7,900 nt of DNA from CAZKXU01 sp964556665 (lineage in GTDB: Bacteria; Bdellovibrionota_C; UBA2361; CAZKXU01): contig CAZKXU010000115.1 of NCBI GenBank assembly GCA_964556665.1, forward strand, positions 1 to 7,900, read 5' to 3'. Below the pieces are notes generated by a model, which saw only the letters and a list, made by a program, of their open reading frames with translations, did not search any database and had not been told where the DNA came from. The position numbers were made by a program, and so were the translations under genes. Shown here piece by piece: positions 1-5,131 of this stretch (its first letter is position 1; each line of letters opens with the position of its first letter).

Positions 1-1
1 A

Positions 2-79
2 CTGGAGTATTGCGAGGATTTTCCGACTGAGAAGCGTGACAAGGTGGGGCAACGTGAAAAAACTTTGGAGGAGCATTAG
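2..79 (+). CDS. possible C-terminal end of an unidentified protein (partial)
   Basis: Reading from base 2, this frame stays open for 25 codons and stops at TAG (77-79). The peptide is charged and ends in ...GQREKTLEEH, which reads like a soluble helical C-terminus rather than random sequence. It would be the tail of a rightward gene starting left of the window and converging on the sigma-54 operon. I do not recognise the family. The stretch is short, and one other plus frame and one minus frame are also open across most of it, so the call is weak. Confidence 0.25.
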   Translation: MEYCEDFPTEKRDKVGQREKTLEEH

Positions 80-142
80 GCAGAGTATGATATGAGTTGA
101 GAAGCAAGCTGACTTTCGTACGCGCGCGGCGCGGCCGCTGGG

Positions 143-180
143 TCAGCCGTTACTCGACTGAGCTCGCCGAAGTCAGGCTG
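143..180. repeat. GC-rich imperfect palindrome
   Basis: CAGCC (144-148) can pair with GGCTG (176-180), and inside it GACT (156-159) can pair with AGTC (171-174). The core CGACTGAGCTCGCCGAAGTC resembles, from memory, short dispersed palindromes of the type TCGACT...GCTCAG found between genes in many bacteria; in one frame these translate as STELAEV, as here. It directly follows a GC-rich patch containing GCGGCCGC. A REP-like or dispersed repeat is the likeliest identity, but only one copy lies in the window. Confidence 0.35.
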
Positions 181-189
181 CCGCTACGA

Positions 190-288
190 AAACATTTGTG
201 TGATTTTGTACGATGGGTGGATTACCCTCTGCCCATATGGAAACATTTGTGTGGTGGCGAGACAACATTGTGCCACTATGGGCGGATT
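190..288 (+). repeat. two-copy repeat module (AAACATTTGTGTG ... ATGGGYGGATT)
   Basis: AAACATTTGTGTG occurs exactly at 190-202 and again at 241-253, 51 bp apart. Each copy is followed by ATGGGYGGATT (213-223 and 278-288), after 10 bp in the first copy and 24 bp in the second. The extra length in copy two is a small hairpin: GTGGC (254-258) pairs with GCCAC (272-276), with ACAA/TTGT (262-265/268-271) inside. The first copy ends in its own foldback, ATGGG (213-217) with CCCAT (232-236). The pattern looks like a duplicated mobile or dispersed intergenic element in which one copy gained or lost a hairpin. Confidence 0.5.
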
Positions 289-376
289 CGCGCTTACGCG
301 CTCCCTAATGTAGGGGATATCTTACGCTGCCTGGTAGCAAAGCTTCGCATTGCCCAGGCGCGTCCATCCGCCCCTA
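277..376. other. 100-bp multi-armed foldback structure
   Basis: The closing stem is GGGCGGAT (280-287) with ATCCGCCC (366-373), extended by two pairs beyond a mismatch. Inside lie three separate hairpins: CGCG-CTTA-CGCG (289-300), CCCT-AATGT-AGGG (303-315), and a long arm ACGC-t-GCCTGG (324-334) with CCAGGC-GCGT (354-363). Together they would form a four-way junction on either strand. It is not a tRNA: there is no D-loop GG, no GGTTCRA T-loop and no CCA-ready end. It could be a dispersed foldback element, the 3' end structure of the leftward operon transcript, or an uncharacterised RNA. Confidence 0.45.
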
Positions 377-403
377 TAATTTTACCCACACTACGAGTTA
401 GTC

Positions 404-1858
404 CTACTCATCACTACATCCATCGCCGACCTCTGTGCTGCCGCCTTCATATTCATGCAGTTTATTGCGTAATGTGCGGATACTTATGCCCAGCATCTTG
501 GCTGCCTGTGTACGGTTATAGTTAGTGCTTTTAAGTGTTTCATAGATCAGGGCTTTCTCCATCTCATGCACAGTTGTGCCGGAGCGAATCTGTAGCGGGC
601 TAGGTTCCTGCGCTATAACAGCAGTTGCTATAGTAGCTTCAGGCATATAGGTATCAAACGACACTGATTCGACCTGTTGCAATCTATCTTCTACCTGTGT
701 GCTACTCGGGCTTAATAGGAAATCACTCTCCTTAGGCTCTCCTCCTCGAGAGAGAATCGCTGCGCGCTCAACCGCATTCTGAAGCTCACGCACATTACCT
801 GGCCAACTGTAGTTTAGCAGCGTATTAAGTATCTCTGGCGGAATCGGAGCAGCATTCGCACCTAGACACTGGCGCATAAAATGCTCTACTAAAAGCTTGA
901 TATCACTTCTGCGTTCACGCAATGGTGGTAATGTTACCGGGATGACATTAAGGCGATAATATAGATCCGCCCTAAACTTCCCTTCTTTAACCATCTCCTG
1001 TAAATTACGATTCGTCGTTGCAACTACGCGCACATCGATTGAAACAGGTTGCTGACCACCTACCCGATCAACCTCCCGCTCCTGCAATACACGCAGGAGT
1101 TTGGCCTGTAGCGGAAGCGCCATCTCGGAGATCTCATCAAGCAGTATAGTGCCACCCTGTGCAAGTTCAAATTTACCTAGTTTTTTATTCTGCGCTCCGG
1201 TGAAAGAGCCCTTCTCATGACCGAACAATTCACTCTCCAGGAGCATCTCCGGCAATGCCGCACAGTTCACAGCCACAAAACTCTGATTGGCACGGGAACT
1301 AGCACTATGCACAAGCCGTGCAATCAACTCCTTGCCAGTTCCTGACTCTCCTTGTACCAGCACTGTAGCATCGCTCTGCGCCACAGCTTCAACAACCTCT
1401 AAGATGCGGATCATTTTCGAATCTGTAGTTACAATCGGCCGGCTTATCTTGCCAGCTCTTCCCTTTTTCTTCTCCCTAAAACTTTTACTCTCAGGGCTAA
1501 GCACACGTTCAATAATTCTTAGCAGATCCTCCGCCGAAAACGGTTTTGTAATGAAATCTGCAGCCCCTAACTGCATCGCTTCTACCGCCTGATTGATGGT
1601 GCCATATGCCGTAATCATAATAAAAGGGGTAGTAATATTGCGTTCCTGTATACTGGTCAAAAGCTCCGAACCGGTCAGTTCCGGCATTTTTTGATCGCTT
1701 ATGATCAGATCAAAACTATCATTCTCCAGGTTCTCCAATGCAGAGGCTCCATTTCCTACAGTAACCACCTCAAATCCGGCGCGCTCTAATGTAGTACGCA
1801 CAGCAAGTTGCATCTGAGCATCATCATCTGCTACTAGTATCTTAATATTTCGTGTCAT
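404..1858 (-). CDS. NtrC-family sigma-54 response regulator, FlrC/FleR/FlgR-like
   Basis: A 484-residue cytoplasmic activator of RpoN-dependent promoters with the usual three parts. The receiver domain (about 5-120) has the acidic pocket D11-D13, phospho-acceptor D55 (ISDQKMP), T83 and K105. The AAA+ domain (about 140-380) has Walker A GESGTGKE (170-177), the sigma-54 contact loop GSFTGA (217-222, Ser in place of the usual Ala) and Walker B LLDE (239-242). A low-complexity linker leads to a Fis-type helix-turn-helix at 446-470. The segment EKALIYETL...NRTQAAKMLGISIRTLRNKL is typical of flagellar regulators FlrC, FleR, FlgR and FlbD. The start is fixed by GGGAG (1865-1869) 6 nt upstream and by the ATGA overlap with the kinase gene, its likely phosphodonor. 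A generic NtrC, ZraR or AtoC role cannot be excluded. Confidence 0.93.
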   Translation of the reverse strand: MTRNIKILVADDDAQMQLAVRTTLERAGFEVVTVGNGASALENLENDSFDLIISDQKMPELTGSELLTSIQERNITTPFIMITAYGTINQAVEAMQLGAADFITKPFSAEDLLRIIERVLSPESKSFREKKKGRAGKISRPIVTTDSKMIRILEVVEAVAQSDATVLVQGESGTGKELIARLVHSASSRANQSFVAVNCAALPEMLLESELFGHEKGSFTGAQNKKLGKFELAQGGTILLDEISEMALPLQAKLLRVLQEREVDRVGGQQPVSIDVRVVATTNRNLQEMVKEGKFRADLYYRLNVIPVTLPPLRERRSDIKLLVEHFMRQCLGANAAPIPPEILNTLLNYSWPGNVRELQNAVERAAILSRGGEPKESDFLLSPSSTQVEDRLQQVESVSFDTYMPEATIATAVIAQEPSPLQIRSGTTVHEMEKALIYETLKSTNYNRTQAAKMLGISIRTLRNKLHEYEGGSTEVGDGCSDE

Positions 1859-2688
1859 ATCTGTCTCCCATTGCGCGGCAGCAGAATAACAAATTCTGCC
1901 CCCGTGTTATTTCTAACTTCAATTGATCCGGAATGCCCCTCTATTATTTTGCGCACTATTGCTAGTCCTAGCCCGGTGCCCTCTTTTTTTGTAGTAAAAA
2001 AAGGGTCAAATAGACGCTCAATACTTGCGGGTTCGATACCAGGTCCGTTATCGGTAATTGTTATCCGAATTCCCGACCCGAAATCTTCTGTCTTTATTCC
2101 GATCCTGCCTTTAAATTTAGTAGCCTGCGCAGAGTTTAGTAGTATATTGTATAACGCACGACGCAGGCTGTCTTCATCACCTTGAATAAATGGATTGCCG
2201 TTTAGTTCCAGTGAGGCTGCTCCTTTACAGTCTACCAAACGCTCAAAAGTTATAGCCTCTGCACCGAGTAGTGCATGTACATTGACCGGACCAAACTTAA
2301 GACGATGGTCCTTCGCAAACTCAAGTATATCTGAAACCAGCATGTTTAAGGACTCAATGCTTTTATCTATATTGGAAAGCATCGCCAGGCTCTGCGGGCG
2401 ATCTGCTAAATCTTCCTTGGCTAGTGAGAGAAAGAGCTTAATCGCACCTAATGGATTTCGTACCTCATGAGCTAAAGCTGCGGCTGTCTCTCCTAGGGTG
2501 GCTAGGCGCTCCGTTCTCTTTATCTTATCCTCGTTCTCTGCAAGTTTCTTTCTTAACTCCTCACATTCTAAACGCAAACTCTCATAGCGTTCATCAAGCT
2601 TACCACTAGCATCATTAAACCTGCGGAAAGCCTCCTCTAATGCAGCCCTGCTAAGTAATTCAGAATCTTTTAGCACCGTTTGTTCCAT
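1855..2688 (-). CDS. soluble sensor histidine kinase, FlrB/FleS/FlgS-like
   Basis: A 277-residue kinase without transmembrane segments. Residues 1-60 are a charged, heptad-like coiled coil. The HisKA H-box LAHEVRNP puts the phospho-accepting histidine at H74. The HATPase_c domain follows, with N-box N185 (NILLNSAQA), G1 box DNGPGI (213-218), F-box DPFFTTK (228-234) and G2 box GTGLGLAIV (237-245). All catalytic motifs are intact. There is no PAS, GAF or HAMP domain, so any signal must reach it through the coiled coil or a partner protein. Its stop overlaps the start of the response regulator (ATGA), the normal sign of a translationally coupled cognate pair. Soluble kinases in this position are known as FlrB, FleS and FlgS; an NtrB-like role is the alternative. 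The Shine-Dalgarno is weak, suggesting coupling to the TPR gene ending 6 bp upstream. Confidence 0.92.
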   Translation of the reverse strand: MEQTVLKDSELLSRAALEEAFRRFNDASGKLDERYESLRLECEELRKKLAENEDKIKRTERLATLGETAAALAHEVRNPLGAIKLFLSLAKEDLADRPQSLAMLSNIDKSIESLNMLVSDILEFAKDHRLKFGPVNVHALLGAEAITFERLVDCKGAASLELNGNPFIQGDEDSLRRALYNILLNSAQATKFKGRIGIKTEDFGSGIRITITDNGPGIEPASIERLFDPFFTTKKEGTGLGLAIVRKIIEGHSGSIEVRNNTGAEFVILLPRNGRQI

Positions 2689-2695
2689 ATAAAAA

Positions 2696-3589
2696 TCATC
2701 TTAGTTTGGGAGAAGCCTTCATAGTTGTTCGCCACTCATCCACTTCTGCTGCTGCTTCAAGGAGTGTTCTCCAGTAATCTCCTGGTGGATACTTTGTTTC
2801 TGCTAATTTTCTAATTTCACGCATCTCCTCCAAGTTGCCCTGATTGATGGCTGCATTAACAAGTGCATAATCCACCCAGGAATCAAGAAAATCATCTGGG
2901 AAATTAGCGCGTCCATGCTTTAGCCAGTATGCAACTGCCGCATGATTGTGTTGATTTATGGCCACCTCTGCTAAACGTCGAACAGCGAGACTAGCGCGTC
3001 CGTGATCTTGCGGTATCATCTCATAGTTTTTTCTAGCCTCCTCGTAGTTTGCAAGCTTAAGCTCACATTCAGCCAGCAAAAAATGCATGTCCGGCTGATC
3101 TCCTGGTGAACCCTCCGCCAATGCTTGTCGATATTTACTTTCGGCCGCTCCATACTTATGCAGCGCTGCTAAGCTTTCTGCCCAGAGCAAGTAGGCTTTC
3201 GCGCGAAGTGGGCTCTGATCCTGTAAAGGCTCAATTGATCGTTCAGCATACAGTATTGCAACCTGGAAACGCCCCTCCTGAAACTCTATTACCCCCTTGG
3301 AGAGATTTATGCGGGCACGCTCCTCTGTCTTTAAATTCTTATCGTGTAAAGCACGATCGAACTCAGATTGCGCCATGCCGCTTAGTCCTAGCGCCCAGGC
3401 ACTACGCGCCGCAGCCACCATAGACTCTGTCGTTGCAATGCGTCTCGGCATTTTTTCATATGTACTAAGTGCCTGCATATACTCTCCACTGGAAGCCAAG
3501 CGCTGCACCTCAATCGGATGCTGTGCAAAAAGAGCGCTGCTATTAGTAAGCATATACAGCAAGAGGAGGATTCTTTTAACTGTTATCAT
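2696..3589 (-). CDS. exported tetratricopeptide-repeat protein of unknown function
   Basis: A 297-residue protein with an N-terminal signal peptide: positive K5 R6, a hydrophobic core LLLLYML and a likely cleavage after ALFA (residue 22), so the mature protein should be periplasmic. The rest is alpha-helical with TPR-like pairs, clearest at about 31-65 (GEYMQALSTYEKMP), 100-130, 132-165 (AKAYLLWAESLAALHKYGAAESKYRQAL, split here by description only) and 168-200 (FLLAECELKLANYEEARKNYE). TPR proteins bind other proteins; no enzyme motif is visible. GGAGG (3602-3606) lies 12 nt before the ATG, a long spacing, so reinitiation from the upstream gene 21 bp away may help. Its place between a sigma-54 activator and a kinase suggests a role in the same pathway, for example assembly or signal sensing, but this is inference. 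Confidence 0.85.
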   Translation of the reverse strand: MITVKRILLLLYMLTNSSALFAQHPIEVQRLASSGEYMQALSTYEKMPRRIATTESMVAAARSAWALGLSGMAQSEFDRALHDKNLKTEERARINLSKGVIEFQEGRFQVAILYAERSIEPLQDQSPLRAKAYLLWAESLAALHKYGAAESKYRQALAEGSPGDQPDMHFLLAECELKLANYEEARKNYEMIPQDHGRASLAVRRLAEVAINQHNHAAVAYWLKHGRANFPDDFLDSWVDYALVNAAINQGNLEEMREIRKLAETKYPPGDYWRTLLEAAAEVDEWRTTMKASPKLR

Positions 3590-3610
3590 GTTATTAAGCT
3601 GCCTCCAACC

Positions 3611-4702
3611 TTAACAGTTTACTGATACCTCTTCTGCCGGTTCAATGATGACCTCTAATCTGCTCTCTAGTCCCTTCTTCTTAATCTTCTCAACTAATGT
3701 AGTTCGATTAAGTCGCAAAAGTTTAGCGGCAGCTTTTTTGTTACCCTTCGTCTTTGATAAAGCCATAGTTATCAACCTAGTTTCATATCGATCTATCAGT
3801 TGATTAAAATCCAATCCATCGCTTGGAAGCTCCTCCATCGTTTCTACTATTGTAGTAGTATCAGCAGCACTTAGATATTCCGGCAGATCTTTAACAGTCA
3901 CGGAATCTCCCTCTCCTAAAACCGCTATACGCTCAATCAAGTTCTCAAGCTCCCTAATATTTCCTGGCCAGCTATATGACTGAAAACGTGTCATTACTTC
4001 GTCATTAAATCTTAACGGGAGTTTGCCCATGTCAGCACACTGACGGTTCATAAAATGACGAGCTAATAGTTCAACATCCCCTTCTCGATCACGTAGCGCA
4101 GGCAATTCAATCGGCACTACTTGCAGGCGATAATAGAGGTCCTCTCTGAACCTTCCAGCCTTCACCTCTTCACGTAGATCTTTATTAGTAGCGGCTACTA
4201 CTCGGACATTAACCTCTATAGTCCTAGTTGACCCTACTGGTTCAACCTTGCGCTCCTGAAGTACGCGTAGAAGCTTTACCTGCAGCTTAGGGCTCATCTC
4301 TGCAATTTCATCTAAAAAAATCGTCCCTCCATCAGCAAGTTGAAATCTCCCAATTTTTGAATTAATCGCTCCAGTAAAGGATCCTTTCTCATGACCAAAG
4401 AGCTCACTCTCCAATATCTCCTCCGGTATCGCCCCGCAGTTGACCGGAACAAGTTTGCCCTCCCGTCCGCTTAGGCGATGAAGAGCTCGTGCTACAAGCT
4501 CCTTTCCAGTGCCGGACTGACCCAGTACTAGAACAGTAGAATTTGTTTTGGCAACTTTTTCAATCACACCGAAGATCTTATGCATCTCTGCACATTCACT
4601 TAGAATGCCCATGAATGCTCGATCTGTAGTATTCTGGCTAAGATTATCTGATTGAGAAACTTGACGACACGACTGAACAGCTGAATTATCAAAACCGATC
4701 AT
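3611..4702 (-). CDS. sigma-54-dependent activator, FleQ/FlrA-like, lacking a receiver domain
   Basis: A 363-residue RpoN activator from the chosen start. Residues 1-33 are short and unstructured, so the FleQ-type receiver-like domain (over 100 residues) is absent. The AAA+ domain has Walker A GQSGTGKE (61-68), the sigma-54 contact loop GSFTGA (107-112) and Walker B FLDE (129-132). The C-terminal Fis-type helix-turn-helix (320-345) contains AAAKLLRLNRTTLVEKIKKK, close to the FleQ/FlrA consensus with RTTLVEK. The ATG at 4702 has AAGGAG (4709-4714) at 6-nt spacing. The frame is open to another ATG at 4816, which would add 38 residues (401 in all), but that start has no Shine-Dalgarno and its codons overlap a foldable leader. 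It heads the operon and is the likely master regulator; constitutive, level-controlled activity is expected without a receiver. Confidence 0.88.
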   Translation of the reverse strand: MIGFDNSAVQSCRQVSQSDNLSQNTTDRAFMGILSECAEMHKIFGVIEKVAKTNSTVLVLGQSGTGKELVARALHRLSGREGKLVPVNCGAIPEEILESELFGHEKGSFTGAINSKIGRFQLADGGTIFLDEIAEMSPKLQVKLLRVLQERKVEPVGSTRTIEVNVRVVAATNKDLREEVKAGRFREDLYYRLQVVPIELPALRDREGDVELLARHFMNRQCADMGKLPLRFNDEVMTRFQSYSWPGNIRELENLIERIAVLGEGDSVTVKDLPEYLSAADTTTIVETMEELPSDGLDFNQLIDRYETRLITMALSKTKGNKKAAAKLLRLNRTTLVEKIKKKGLESRLEVIIEPAEEVSVNC

Positions 4703-4708
4703 CCTGAT

Positions 4709-4714
4709 CTCCTT
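4709..4714 (-). promoter_or_regulatory. ribosome binding site deciding the FleQ-like start
   Basis: AAGGAG on the minus strand, followed by ATCAGG and ATG (4702). This is the only strong Shine-Dalgarno near the gene start, and it supports the 363-residue product over the 401-residue reading. Confidence 0.7.
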
Positions 4715-4749
4715 AAAAAAACCTTTAACTCCGAATTCCTTGGAGTTAA
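4715..4749 (-). terminator. terminator-like hairpin in the operon leader (possible attenuator)
   Basis: On the minus strand TTAACTCC (4749-4742) and GGAGTTAA (4732-4725) form a perfect 8-bp stem with a 9-nt loop, followed after 3 nt by seven Ts (4721-4715). The T run abuts the AAGGAG ribosome binding site. The stem is AT-rich and the 3-nt gap is not ideal, so it would be a weak terminator. Its 5' arm, AACTCC, could alternatively pair with the GGAG of the ribosome binding site, so it may affect translation instead. If translation begins at 4816 this is coding sequence and the hairpin may be chance. Confidence 0.35.
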
Positions 4750-4765
4750 GTAACAAAACCGCTAG

Positions 4766-4814
4766 GCCACTTGGTGTCAGATCTATGGCAATCCTCATAC
4801 CAAAATCTTGTGGC
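4766..4814 (-). promoter_or_regulatory. upstream foldback of the operon leader
   Basis: In the minus-strand RNA, GCCAC (4814-4810) and TTGGT (4803-4799), separated by a 6-nt bulge AAGATT, pair with the uninterrupted ACCAAGTGGC (4775-4766). This gives a 10-bp bulged stem with a 23-nt apical loop. Together with the terminator-like hairpin just downstream it makes a two-domain leader, the usual layout of a regulatory 5' UTR. I could not match it to a known riboswitch class such as the GEMM c-di-GMP aptamers. Confidence 0.3.
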
Positions 4815-4868
4815 ATTCACAGAATTTTGACTTATGATGAGATATAAACAACGTTAGTTACGTAAATA

Positions 4869-4894
4869 ATTATATTCACACTAAGTTTTTTCAA
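4869..4894 (-). promoter_or_regulatory. candidate sigma-70 promoter of the regulatory operon
   Basis: On the minus strand a perfect TATAAT (4874-4869) lies in AT-rich sequence, with TTGAAA (4894-4889) upstream. The spacing is only 14 bp; moving to a 17-bp spacing leaves a poor AAATTG as the -35 box. Transcription would start near 4862, giving a leader of about 160 nt before the ATG at 4702. No sigma-54 -24/-12 element was found here. Confidence 0.35.
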
Positions 4895-4921
4895 TTTGGA
4901 GACATATAACTGACACATCAT

Positions 4922-4939
4922 GTTAGAGAGGTATCTAAC
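4922..4939. promoter_or_regulatory. inverted repeat, possible operator
   Basis: GTTAGA (4922-4927) and TCTAAC (4934-4939) form a perfect 6-bp inverted repeat around GAGGTA. It lies upstream of the leftward candidate promoter and could be a binding site for a dimeric regulator. It is short enough to occur by chance. Confidence 0.25.
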
Positions 4940-4965
4940 TAACACCATTTCATGCACAATATTGA

Positions 4966-4978
4966 ACAGAATTCTGAC
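4966..4978. promoter_or_regulatory. repeated ACAGAATTYTGAC motif with CAGAATTCTG palindrome
   Basis: ACAGAATTCTGAC here contains the perfect palindrome CAGAATTCTG (4967-4976). A second copy, ACAGAATTTTGAC, lies at 4819-4831 with one mismatch, and a related palindrome GCAGA-T-TCTGC lies at 5031-5041. Three related sites in one divergent intergenic region suggest operators for a single regulator. The regulator is unknown. Confidence 0.3.
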
Positions 4979-5058
4979 ATAACCTATGGAAACTTTTGCG
5001 TAGTAGGTAGGAGGACAGAGTGTTATGTGCGCAGATTCTGCAGAGTATTGTAAATAGC

Positions 5059-5087
5059 TTGAATTATTAGTAAAAATCGTATATACT
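5059..5087 (+). promoter_or_regulatory. sigma-70 promoter of the glutamate dehydrogenase gene
   Basis: TTGAAT (5059-5064) and TATACT (5082-5087) are separated by exactly 17 bp; each box matches five of six consensus bases or nearly so. The start point should be near 5094, giving a leader of about 38 nt before the ATG at 5132. The GCAGATTCTGC palindrome (5031-5041) sits just upstream of the -35 box, where an activator or repressor could act. Confidence 0.65.
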
Positions 5088-5131
5088 CTCTCCCCTATAT
5101 CGGAATTTTAAAATCTTGTTTGTGAGGCTTA

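Larger units (their letters stand above)
80..403. other. gene-free, foldback-rich intergenic region
   Basis: This 324-bp stretch separates the end of the response regulator gene from the possible gene tail at the left edge. One plus frame is open from 97 to 525, but its product is rich in Arg, Cys and His, overlaps the regulator gene by more than 120 bp and is largely made of the repeats described below, so I do not call it coding. The sequence is patchy: very GC-rich near 119-150, then a series of inverted repeats from about 143 to 376. No T-tract follows any hairpin on the minus strand, so no standard terminator for the leftward operon is visible. Confidence 0.6.

Noticed and set aside
54..62. 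T-tract on the minus strand as a terminator for the leftward operon
   Set aside because: The run of six Ts has no stable hairpin immediately before it and lies over 340 bp past the stop codon.
190..253. CRISPR-like repeat and spacer
   Set aside because: Only two 13-bp copies, 51 bp apart, with no further units and no cas genes.
262..276. Sigma-54 promoter on the minus strand (TGGCACAATGTTGTC)
   Set aside because: The -24 box fits, but the bases where TTGC is required read TGTC, so the GG-N10-GC rule fails; nothing downstream needs such a promoter.
280..373. tRNA-like fold with a 7-8 bp acceptor-like stem
   Set aside because: There is no D-loop or T-loop consensus and the third arm is far too long; it is a foldback, not a tRNA.
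277..376. Integron attC site
   Set aside because: The outer ends do not carry the RYYYAAC/GTTRRRY core sites and no integrase is in the window.
97..525. Open plus-strand frame of 142 codons
   Set aside because: It overlaps the end of the well-supported response regulator gene by 122 bp, its product is rich in Arg, Cys and His without a recognisable domain, and much of it is translated foldback repeat. No good ribosome binding site precedes it.
1287..3614. Several plus-strand frames of 91-105 codons opposite the operon
   Set aside because: They are antisense shadows of the response regulator, kinase and TPR genes; the products are Ser/Leu/Arg-rich without domains.
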